From the NCBI GenBank assembly GCA_018377235.1, contig JAGZZT010000013.1:1-64000 (forward strand): a DNA stretch of 64,000 nucleotides. The letters run 5' to 3'. A model generated the notes under the pieces. That model worked only from the letters and a program-made list of their open reading frames with translations. It made no database searches and was not told the DNA's origin. This document shows, piece by piece, positions 8,121 to 16,321 of the stretch (positions are counted from its first letter, which is position 1; the number at the start of each line of letters is the position of its first letter). The stretch is from Clostridium sp. GTDB lineage: Bacteria > Bacillota > Clostridia > Lachnospirales > Lachnospiraceae. A program made the translations under genes and the position numbers.

Positions 8121-8744
8121 ATGATCACATTAGAAAGAACAAGCGTAATGAACCTGGAAAACGCCATGCGCGGAGCCAGAAATCCTATGAACAGCTGGCA
8201 TCGTTCTGACAGCTGCTATGATGAAAATGGTTCCTATATTTTAGGTCCCAATGATCTGGATCTGGCTAAGAGACTCCGCCAGGCTGGAAGCGATCACCGC
8301 AAATACGTCCGCCAGATTTTCGTCTCTGTTGATATCACAGCTCCCCTCTACTGGTGGAAAGAATATGACACTTACAAAGTGGCGACTGTTGCCAATTCCT
8401 GCAGCACCATGCACAAAATCCACAGTAAAGAATTTACCATGGACGATTTCAGCTGTGACCACATGACAGAGGGAGCCAGGGTTTTCATGCAGACAGTTGT
8501 GGACAAGCTCGAGGAAACCAGGAAGAGATATCTGGATACAAAGAGCAAAGAGGACTGGTACGACCTGATCCAGCTTCTTCCATCCAGCTACAATCAGATG
8601 CGGACCTGCACCTTCAACTATGAAACGCTGATCAACATTTACTATGCCCGCAAGGATCACAAGCTGGCCGAGTGGCATACCTTCTGCGATTGGATCCAGA
8701 CTCTGCCATACGCGAAAGAACTGATTATCGGAGAAGGAAAATAG
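8121..8744 (+). CDS. Divergent ThyX-like protein (flavin-dependent thymidylate synthase relative)
   Basis: This 207-residue protein is usually left as hypothetical. Two blocks align by eye with ThyX. The first is QIFVSVDITAPLYWWKEYD, corresponding to the ThyX strand before its RHR motif. The second is QMRTCTFNYETLINIYYAR with DHKLAEW, corresponding to the ThyX segment with conserved Asn, Leu, Arg and the trailing H-x-x-x-x-W. The canonical RHRxxSxNxxS flavin/dUMP signature is not present: the equivalent stretch reads YDTYKVATVANSC. It may be a remote ThyX subfamily or a protein that lost activity. The ATG follows a GAGG site, and a strong bidirectional terminator ends it. Its nearness to folA fits folate/thymidylate metabolism. 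Confidence 0.6.
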   Translation: MITLERTSVMNLENAMRGARNPMNSWHRSDSCYDENGSYILGPNDLDLAKRLRQAGSDHRKYVRQIFVSVDITAPLYWWKEYDTYKVATVANSCSTMHKIHSKEFTMDDFSCDHMTEGARVFMQTVVDKLEETRKRYLDTKSKEDWYDLIQLLPSSYNQMRTCTFNYETLINIYYARKDHKLAEWHTFCDWIQTLPYAKELIIGEGK

Positions 8745-8768
8745 TGAACTGTTTCTTTTCGTAAAGTC

Positions 8769-8822
8769 AAAAAGACACATGATCTATCTTTTAAAATCAT
8801 TTAACAGATCATGTGTCTTTTT
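8769..8822. terminator. Bidirectional intrinsic terminator
   Basis: AAAAAGACACATGATCT (8769-8785) pairs perfectly with AGATCATGTGTCTTTTT (8806-8822). The 17-bp stem with A and T flanks serves both the plus-strand ThyX-like gene and the minus-strand symporter. Confidence 0.9.
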
Positions 8823-8833
8823 TATATTTTTAT

Positions 8834-10237
8834 TTAGTTCCAGAAATCTGTTTTTGTTTCCAGTTCAATATCTTTTGCCTTGAATACAGGGTTTTTCCCC
8901 TCTTTTTTCTGCTTCAGATAATCGTTCATGCATCTTACGGCCGGACCTCCCAGAATCAGGATTACCGGAAGGTTAATGATTGCCATGAGTCCCATGAGAA
9001 CATCGGCCGTATTCCATGCCACACTGAATTCCATCGTTGCACCGAAGCATACAATCAAAGCTGCTACCAGACGAAATCCCATTAAAAGGCCCTTATTAGG
9101 CGTCTTGTCACAGATATAGCCAAGACCCATTTCCGCATAGTAGAAGTTTCCGATTAAGGTAGTAAATGCAAACAGCACCAGAGCGATAGTAATAAATACC
9201 GTTCCGAAGCTTCCCAGAGTGTTGGCAACTGCTGCCTGTACATACGGCATTCCCTGAAGGTCTGATGACGGCTCAATACCGGAGCAGAGAAGCATAAATG
9301 CTGTTGCAGAACAGATAACGATAGTATCAATATAAACAGAAAGCATCTGAACCAATCCCTGTTTTACTGGGTGAGATACGCCTGCAGAAGCTGCTGCGTT
9401 AGGAGCAGAACCTACTCCGGCCTCATTGGAGAAAAGGCCTCTCTTGATTCCCTGCATAATAGCAGAACCTGCAAATCCTCCGAAAATAGCCTTAAAGTCA
9501 AATGCCTGAGTAAAAATATCTGCAAACATTTTGGGAACAAGGTTTAAATGTGTCACAATGATTATTAAGGAAACAAGAATGTAGAAAATTCCCATGACAG
9601 GAACCAGCACTCCTGTGATCTTGGAAATCTGCTTGCTTCCTCCAAAAATGCAAATGGCAAAAGCTGCTGCCAGCACAGCGCCGACAATAAGCGGTGTAGT
9701 GGACGGATCATAGAAGCTGTATGCCCGGAAAGAATCAGCAATATTGAAAGCTGCCACCATGTTGAAACCACCCATGTAGGTAACAATCAGAGTTCCTGCA
9801 AACAGGATTCCCAGCCATCTCTTTTTCAAAACTGCCTGTATGTAGTACGCCGGACCGCCGTAAGAACTTCCATCTGCTGCTTTTCTTTTATAAATCTGTG
9901 CCAGGGTGCTCTCAATAAACGCAGATGCGCTTCCCAGAATCGCTACCAGCCACATCCAAAACATAGCCCCGGCTCCGCCGATGCAGATAGCGGTGGAAAT
10001 ACCAGCAATATTTCCAGTTCCTACTCTTGACGCTGTGGAAACCATCAGCGCCTGAAAAGACGAAATTGATTCCTTATCATCGCTTGGTTCTTTTACTACG
10101 CGGATTGCTTCCTTCAGACAGCGGAACTGAATAAACTTTGTCTTTATTGTGAAATAGATACCAGCTCCCAGAAGCAGAATAATCAGAATATAGGTATACA
10201 GCCAGTTACTGAGGGTATTGATAATTTCTGAAAACAT
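8834..10237 (-). CDS. Alanine/glycine:cation symporter (AGCS family)
   Basis: This 467-residue integral membrane protein has about 11 hydrophobic segments. The AGCS signature lies near residues 70-90 (SRVGTGNIAGISTAICIGG), followed by GAMFWMWLVA. Family members take up alanine, glycine or glutamine with Na+ or H+. The ATG is preceded by GAAAGGAAAGG. The gene lies downstream of glsA on the same strand but has its own promoter. The neighbourhood suggests that glutamine may be among its substrates, since glutaminase would consume it; that is inference. Confidence 0.92.
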   Translation of the reverse strand: MFSEIINTLSNWLYTYILIILLLGAGIYFTIKTKFIQFRCLKEAIRVVKEPSDDKESISSFQALMVSTASRVGTGNIAGISTAICIGGAGAMFWMWLVAILGSASAFIESTLAQIYKRKAADGSSYGGPAYYIQAVLKKRWLGILFAGTLIVTYMGGFNMVAAFNIADSFRAYSFYDPSTTPLIVGAVLAAAFAICIFGGSKQISKITGVLVPVMGIFYILVSLIIIVTHLNLVPKMFADIFTQAFDFKAIFGGFAGSAIMQGIKRGLFSNEAGVGSAPNAAASAGVSHPVKQGLVQMLSVYIDTIVICSATAFMLLCSGIEPSSDLQGMPYVQAAVANTLGSFGTVFITIALVLFAFTTLIGNFYYAEMGLGYICDKTPNKGLLMGFRLVAALIVCFGATMEFSVAWNTADVLMGLMAIINLPVILILGGPAVRCMNDYLKQKKEGKNPVFKAKDIELETKTDFWN

Positions 10238-10406
10238 ACTTACCTTTCCTTTCTCAATTTCCTTAATTTTCCTGTTGCTTGCCCCTTATCTTACAGCTTT
10301 TGAAGGCGCTGCCAAATCTCCTCCCAGTTTCCCTCCTCCTTTCCCTGTTTCTTTTACACTGGAATTTTTAGATTTAGCAAATTTTAATAATTTTTATATA
10401 TTTTTT

Positions 10407-10435
10407 ATTATAGTATAAAACAGCGCTGCTGTACA
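10407..10435 (-). promoter_or_regulatory. Promoter of the AGCS symporter gene
   Basis: TGTACA (10430-10435) and TATAAT (10407-10412) are spaced 17 bases apart on the minus strand. A CAGCGCTG palindrome lies in the spacer. The leader that follows is about 170 bases and AT-rich, with nothing else recognised. Confidence 0.5.
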
Positions 10436-10495
10436 ACTGAATTTTCTCAAATTTTTCAGCTGACTGTATAAATTTTATGCTTTCCGTCCCTCTCC

Positions 10496-11428
10496 CTAAG
10501 GTTCCCAGGCGAACATATGCAGATTCAGCTCTTCGGACACATATTTAAGCATAGCTTTTCCGCCGATACTGTTGCCTTTTTTGTCCAGGGAAGGCCCGTA
10601 AATGCCGATACCCATTTTTCGGTCTACTACAGAAAGGATTCCTCCCCCCACGCCGCTCTTGGAAGGAATTCCTACCTCTACCGCAAATTCCCCAGAACCA
10701 TCGTACATACCGCAGGTCAGCATAATTGTCTTAACCGTCCGCACTACCTCACGATCCAGCAGCCGTTCCCCGGTCTCCGGATGGATGCCTCCGTTGGCTA
10801 AAACCAGACCAAAAGCAGCCAGGCTCTTTGCTGTCACGCTCAGGGAACACATTTTCACATAGAGCTCCAGGCTTCGCTCTACATCGCACTCGATAATTCC
10901 CTTGCTCTGGAGCAGATAGGCAATGGCCCTGTTTCTGGCACTGTTAGCCATCTCCGATGTATAAGCCCGTTCATCCAGTCGGATCTTCGGATCCAGGCAG
11001 AGCTTTCCTGCATAGTCAAGCAGTTCCTTAAAACTGAAAATGGGCATAAGATAGCTGACTACTGTAATCGCCCCTGAATTAATCATAGGGTTGTAGGGAT
11101 AATTACTGGTCATATCCAGCTTCAGCAGAGAATTAAACGCATCCCCCGACGGCTCCATCCTTATCTTCTCAAATACCTTGTCGAAACCGCAGTGCTGAAG
11201 TGCCACGCAGAGGGAAATTACTTTGGAAATACTCTGGATAGTGAACCGCTTCTGAGAATCTCCTGCCTCATAAATTTCTCCATCCCGCGTATAGATGCAT
11301 ATTCCCAGATCATGCTTATCAGCCCGTGATAGCTCTGGAATATAGGACGCAGTCTCTCCTTTATCCACCTCCATGCTGCCTGCCAGAAGAGCTTCTTTTA
11401 AAATTTTTCCTCTCTCCTTGTCTGTCAT
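10496..11428 (-). CDS. glsA: Glutaminase A
   Basis: This 310-residue protein is a serine-dependent beta-lactamase-fold glutaminase that converts glutamine to glutamate and ammonia. The catalytic Ser-x-x-Lys is visible at S66-K69 in RFTIQSISKV. Other family signatures are PYNPMINSGAI, ARNRAIAYLL, TCGMYDGSGEF and SKSGVGGGI. The length is normal. It lies divergently from a LysR gene across 290 bases, a usual arrangement for a regulator and its target, and upstream of an amino-acid symporter. A TATACT -10 element (11556-11561) is visible upstream, with a weak -35. In gut bacteria this family can serve acid resistance or glutamine use; I cannot tell which here. Confidence 0.95.
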   Translation of the reverse strand: MTDKERGKILKEALLAGSMEVDKGETASYIPELSRADKHDLGICIYTRDGEIYEAGDSQKRFTIQSISKVISLCVALQHCGFDKVFEKIRMEPSGDAFNSLLKLDMTSNYPYNPMINSGAITVVSYLMPIFSFKELLDYAGKLCLDPKIRLDERAYTSEMANSARNRAIAYLLQSKGIIECDVERSLELYVKMCSLSVTAKSLAAFGLVLANGGIHPETGERLLDREVVRTVKTIMLTCGMYDGSGEFAVEVGIPSKSGVGGGILSVVDRKMGIGIYGPSLDKKGNSIGGKAMLKYVSEELNLHMFAWEP

Positions 11429-11718
11429 ACTCTCTCCCTTCCATCTCGTTCAGAGGTCAAGCTGTCTCTAAATCCGTTCAAACACAGCTGATGGCTGAAG
11501 AAGATATTTTTATAAATTATTTTTATATCTTTTATAAATTTTATTTTATATTCATAGTATAACAGAAAACAGTTTTTCTTTCTAATATCTGATACCTATA
11601 AGGCTATAGCAGATTGTTACAACCTACCTGGCCTTTTAACGCTTTTTATGGTATACTTTTAACAAAGTCCGGCAGCTGGCTGTTTTTGTTGCTGCCATTC
11701 TGATGCGGGAGGTTATCT

Positions 11719-12669
11719 ATGGATTATGATATTAATTTAAAGCATCTTTCTTACTTTATCACAACTGCCCGTCTGGGCTCCATCAATCGAGCAGCCCAGA
11801 CTCTTTACATTTCTCAGCCCCATCTTGGAAAAATCATCAAAGAACTGGAGCACACGGCCGGAACCCTGCTTTTCGAGCGTACGAGAGGCGGCGTAATCCT
11901 TACGCCTGACGGTAAAGATTTTCTGGGACGGGCAGAAGGTACTTTGCGGGCGGCGCAGTCTCTGCTGGAATTCCGCTCTGCCTCCAGCCCTGCTTCCCAC
12001 TCTCTGATGGTTTCCATGACCCGTTTTTCTCACATTATGGAATGTTTTATTGAAATTGTCCTGCGTCATAAGAACGATGATGCCTTTATGCACCGCCTCC
12101 GTGAAGGCACAGCGGATGAAGTGATCGAAGATGTGTATTCTGGGCAGTTTCACGTGGGAGTCATTCATTTTAACCCTGAAGAGAAGAAAAATGTTCTTGC
12201 TCGTCTGGCATCCATGGGGCTGTCTTACAAGACACTCTCTTTAGTACGCCCCCACATTGTCCTCTCCAGAAATCATCCCTTGATCCGGGAAGGAAAGCCA
12301 GTCACCCTCCAGAATCTGGCTCCCTATGGCTTCGCCCGGTATCAGGATGCGGCGGAAGATTTTGCCTACCACATTTTTTCTGAAAACATTCAGTATAACT
12401 TAAACTCCGGCCTGAAAATTGTCTACCTGGACGGACGCGCCTCCCTTCTCCATCTGTTAGCCAACAGTGACTTCTATGGAATCGGAATTTACGGATTTTC
12501 TGCCCAAGATTCTACCTACCAGGTTATCTCCATCCCCATCGAGGAGTGCACAGATCGTTTGGAATTTGGGTATATTGTACCCAAGGGAGGAACTATATCA
12601 GAAATCACAGCAGAATTTATAGATGAGCTGAAAAGCCGTTTTTCTAAAGCTTTATCTCCCCAAGCCTGA
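11719..12669 (+). CDS. LysR family transcriptional regulator
   Basis: This 316-residue protein has the LysR winged helix-turn-helix at residues 5-65: HLSYFITTARLGSINRAAQ, then ISQPHLGKIIKELE and LFERTRGGVILTPDG. A periplasmic-binding-like effector domain follows. The ATG is preceded by GGGAGG. It is divergent from glsA, which is the likely target, with a TATACT box about 60 bases upstream of its own start. The effector is unknown; glutamine or glutamate is a guess from context. Its 3' end overlaps the convergent addA by 26 bases, so transcripts from the two may interfere. Confidence 0.88.
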   Translation: MDYDINLKHLSYFITTARLGSINRAAQTLYISQPHLGKIIKELEHTAGTLLFERTRGGVILTPDGKDFLGRAEGTLRAAQSLLEFRSASSPASHSLMVSMTRFSHIMECFIEIVLRHKNDDAFMHRLREGTADEVIEDVYSGQFHVGVIHFNPEEKKNVLARLASMGLSYKTLSLVRPHIVLSRNHPLIREGKPVTLQNLAPYGFARYQDAAEDFAYHIFSENIQYNLNSGLKIVYLDGRASLLHLLANSDFYGIGIYGFSAQDSTYQVISIPIEECTDRLEFGYIVPKGGTISEITAEFIDELKSRFSKALSPQA

Positions 12670-15600
12670 AGGAATAGATGAGCGTTTCCTTCACCTGCTT
12701 ATTCTCCATCTGCATCAGGGCCCGTCTGTAATAGTCCAGCTGAAGCTTGTAGCGTTCTATCAGCGTCTCCTCCTGCTCTGCATAGTCTGTTTTATAATCC
12801 ACGAGGATCAGCTCTCCGTTTTCCTCAAAAAAAGCGTCCACAATTCCCTGGATTAAAACCAGTTCGTCAGAATCCCAGTCTCCTATTTCCCTGGCCGGGA
12901 TTCCAATGACAAACTGGCTCTCTTTTTTCAGGCGGCCCTCTCTCTGGGCGTCTGCCATTCTTCTCCCCAGATCCGACTGGAAAAACGGCCAGAGCACAGA
13001 CTCCCGTACCAGCGCTCTGGCATCGGCTGTCATTCTTCTCTCTTCTGCAAAACGATCCAGCTGTTCTCTGATATCCTGCTTTGTCCTGATTTTATGAAAC
13101 TCCAGAAGCTCCATGGCTCTGTGGTAAGCAGTTCCTCTTCTGGCTCCCTGCCCCTCGTCCTTCTCGTCTGACAAAAACTTCGGAATAGTAGGCAGAAACA
13201 CGCTCTCCTCCAGGCTTTCCTCCTCTCCCGCCTTTTTTATGTCAGATACGGAAAGCTTTGTATTAAGCCGTAAATCATCCTTCCATAGATACTGGCAGGA
13301 AGCCAGCGTCTCCAGCTGTTCCCGGTACGCTTCATCAGAAAGTCCCAGTGCCTCTTCCCAAGATGTCTTCTGAGGGCTGTTCATTCCTAACAGCATGTCT
13401 TTCGTCAGCTTTTGCTGCACCTGGCGGCTGATCTCCTGTCCTAAAAGTTCCTTCGCCATCGTCTCTTTTACACAGATTCCACAATTTCCCTCTGCCATGG
13501 CCATTAAAATCCAATCGAGATATGAATTAGCCAGAGACAAGAGGGTAAATGGCAGTCCCTCTTCTGTTTCAAAAAGAGATTCTTTCCACTTTTCCAGCTT
13601 TGACTCCAAATTCTTATCAGAAGCTGTCAAAATCAGTTTTTCCCTGGCCCGGGTCATGGCTACATAGAGAACTCTCAGCTCCTCTCCCAGGTTTTCCAGA
13701 TCCATTCTCCGTTTCAGCACATTTTTCTTGAGGGTGGGAGCCTTCAGCCTGGTTTCACTGTTCAGATAATCTGCGCCGATTCCAAACTGAGGATCAATAA
13801 GAATCTTTCCCCGTGTATCCTGTTTATTAAACTGTTTTCCCATGGCGGCAGCAAACACAATAGGAAATTCCAGTCCCTTGCTCTTATGAATACTCATGAT
13901 TCTCACCGTGTTGCCTCCTTCTGCCGCTGCAGAGGCTTCTCCAAAATCTGTATTGTACTTTTTCAGCTTTTCTATGTACTTAATAAAGTGAAATACTCCT
14001 CTATAGCTGGTGGATTCATAGGCAGACGCTTTCTCCACCAGCATATCCAGATTTGCACGCCGCGTTTCTCCAGAAGGCATAGCGGACACATAGTCATAAT
14101 ATCCCGTCCGTTCAAAAATTCTGTAAAGCAGCTCATGAATAGGCAGATAAACCGCCTGCATTCTAAGCTCCTCCATAACCTCTGTAAAAAAATCCAGCTT
14201 TTCGCAGATTTCTGCCTCCTCCGTTTCCTGATACTGGATCTTCCTCCCATGAATTTTTTGATAGGCACAGACAGCGCCGTACAATCCGCGATCCTGCCCC
14301 TTCTCCGTGCTGTTTTTAAACTCTGCCATAATCTCAGCCAATTCCCGATCTGTCAGGGCAAAAAACGGCGCCTTCAGCACTGCAGCCAGAGGAATATCTT
14401 GTATGGGATTGTCCAGCACTGCCAGGAAATGCAGCATCGTCTCCACCTCAATAGTCGTAAAATATCCTGTTTTTGACTCGGCAAAGGCAGGGATTCCCAT
14501 ATGTCCCAACGTCTCCACAAAACTTTCCGCCCAGCCGGACACACTCCGCAGCAAAATAACAATATCACGGTATTCTGCTCTCCGATAGGTATCCTCTTCT
14601 TTATCCCATACCAGACATCCGTTCCCCGGATCTGTGAGTTCCCTGATCCTCATGCCGATCATTCTGGCTTCCAGCTCCTGTCTGGTGTAATCCGCGCTGT
14701 CATCATCCAGCTCCTCCAAAATGCTGTCCTTGGTGTTAATCAAAAGAAGTTCCGTTGAAAAATCCTTTTCTGTTTCTGAAGCAGATTCCGGCAGAGTCTC
14801 ATATACAGCTCCAGGATGGAGTGCGGCTTCTTCTGTATAGGCCACAGAGCCCAGCCTCTCCGTCATAATCTTAAAAAACACATCGTTCGTGCTTTCCAGC
14901 ACCTGAAAACGGCTTCTGAAGTTCTGGTGGAGTTCTATCTTTTGAAAAGGGCTGTCCTCCCTGGTGTAAGACTTGTATTTCTCCAGGAACAGATCTGGTC
15001 TGGCCAGACGGAATTTGTAAATACTCTGTTTCACATCCCCCACCATAAATACGTCCGGTTCTCCAAACCGTTCCCTGGAAACTGCCTTGATCAAAGCCTC
15101 CTGCACCAAGTTGCTGTCCTGATACTCATCTACCAGAATCTCATCAAACTGGCGGGCCATCTCATCTGCCGCCTCGCTTATCTCCCCGTTTTCTTTATAA
15201 AGAATGCTCAGGGCCAAATGCTCTAAATCATTAAAATCTACTAAATTTCTCTCTCTTTTTTTCGCCGAAAAACGCTGTTCAAACTCTTCAGCCAGGGAAA
15301 GCAGCATAAGCACTGATTCGCTGCTTCCTTCCAGATCAGAGAGTATCTCCTCCTCAGATGCAAAGATAAACTGGGACTTTATCCTTTCCACTGCCTTTTT
15401 AATCCGTTTTCGGCATTCTGACACAGCCTCCTTCTTTTCAGGAGATACAGGGGAATTCTTTCCACGGATAGCGGCCAGCTTGGGGAATGTGAAGCAGTTT
15501 GCCTCTCTGACAAGCATATCATAGCCTGATACCTTCTCCATTCTCTCTGCATGGTCTAAGTCGGATAAAATCATAGGGAGATAAGGTTCCGGTCCATCCG

Positions 15601-16321
15601 GCTCTCTGCACACCTCAGAAACCGCCTTTAACTCTCTCACCCACTCAGACGCCTGGTTTCTCACATCTGAAAGCAGAAAATGCATCCATTCCGTCCTGTC
15701 CAAAGCCTCCAGCGAAGTATCAGAAAGCTCCTTTCTGCACTGTTCTATCCACTCCCCTGGCCATGGGTTGCTTTGGGAAAAGCTGTAAACCTGATAGATG
15801 TAGTCATCAATTCCTCCATCTGCCTTTCCTGAGGCAAAAGCGTCTACAAATTTCTCAAACCGGGGATCCCGTTTGGCATACCAGTCTTCCAGCAGCTCCT
15901 CCATTACATCGCCCCTAAGCAGAAGCATCTCTCCCTCGTCCCCCACCCGAAAGGCAGGATCCAGCTCCAGACAGTCAAAGTGCTCTCTCAGCAGATGAAG
16001 ACAAAAACTGTCAATAGTGGTGATCTGGGCATACTGAACCAGAACCGCCTGCTGCTGCAGATATTCATTATCCGGATCCTCGGTCAGTTTCTTCTCAATC
16101 GCATTATGGATCCTCTCCCTCATCTCCGAAGCAGCCGCTTTGGTAAAGGTCATGACGAGAAGCCGCTCAATATCTCCCGGATTCTCCTTATCTGTAATCA
16201 TTTCAATGATCCGTTCCACAAGAACAGCCGTCTTTCCGCTTCCCGCTGCGGCGGATACCAGAAGATTCCTGTGTCTGCTTTCAATTACCTGCCTTTGTTC
16301 CTTGGTCCAGTTTATTCCCAT
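12644..16321 (-). CDS. addA: ATP-dependent helicase/nuclease subunit A
   Basis: This 1225-residue protein is AddA, the 3'-5' helicase and nuclease of the AddAB double-strand-break resection machine that prepares ends for RecA. The Walker A motif is SAAAGSGKTAV (Lys30). The UvrD-type motifs include VDEYQDSN, VGDVKQSIYKFR, MSIHKSKGLEFP and LYVAMTRAREKL. The RecB-type nuclease domain is at the C-terminus with LVDYKTD at about residues 1173-1179. The ATG overlaps the end of addB by 10 bases, so the two are translationally coupled. It converges with, and overlaps, the LysR gene at its 3' end. Confidence 0.97.
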   Translation of the reverse strand: MGINWTKEQRQVIESRHRNLLVSAAAGSGKTAVLVERIIEMITDKENPGDIERLLVMTFTKAAASEMRERIHNAIEKKLTEDPDNEYLQQQAVLVQYAQITTIDSFCLHLLREHFDCLELDPAFRVGDEGEMLLLRGDVMEELLEDWYAKRDPRFEKFVDAFASGKADGGIDDYIYQVYSFSQSNPWPGEWIEQCRKELSDTSLEALDRTEWMHFLLSDVRNQASEWVRELKAVSEVCREPDGPEPYLPMILSDLDHAERMEKVSGYDMLVREANCFTFPKLAAIRGKNSPVSPEKKEAVSECRKRIKKAVERIKSQFIFASEEEILSDLEGSSESVLMLLSLAEEFEQRFSAKKRERNLVDFNDLEHLALSILYKENGEISEAADEMARQFDEILVDEYQDSNLVQEALIKAVSRERFGEPDVFMVGDVKQSIYKFRLARPDLFLEKYKSYTREDSPFQKIELHQNFRSRFQVLESTNDVFFKIMTERLGSVAYTEEAALHPGAVYETLPESASETEKDFSTELLLINTKDSILEELDDDSADYTRQELEARMIGMRIRELTDPGNGCLVWDKEEDTYRRAEYRDIVILLRSVSGWAESFVETLGHMGIPAFAESKTGYFTTIEVETMLHFLAVLDNPIQDIPLAAVLKAPFFALTDRELAEIMAEFKNSTEKGQDRGLYGAVCAYQKIHGRKIQYQETEEAEICEKLDFFTEVMEELRMQAVYLPIHELLYRIFERTGYYDYVSAMPSGETRRANLDMLVEKASAYESTSYRGVFHFIKYIEKLKKYNTDFGEASAAAEGGNTVRIMSIHKSKGLEFPIVFAAAMGKQFNKQDTRGKILIDPQFGIGADYLNSETRLKAPTLKKNVLKRRMDLENLGEELRVLYVAMTRAREKLILTASDKNLESKLEKWKESLFETEEGLPFTLLSLANSYLDWILMAMAEGNCGICVKETMAKELLGQEISRQVQQKLTKDMLLGMNSPQKTSWEEALGLSDEAYREQLETLASCQYLWKDDLRLNTKLSVSDIKKAGEEESLEESVFLPTIPKFLSDEKDEGQGARRGTAYHRAMELLEFHKIRTKQDIREQLDRFAEERRMTADARALVRESVLWPFFQSDLGRRMADAQREGRLKKESQFVIGIPAREIGDWDSDELVLIQGIVDAFFEENGELILVDYKTDYAEQEETLIERYKLQLDYYRRALMQMENKQVKETLIYSFRLGEIKL

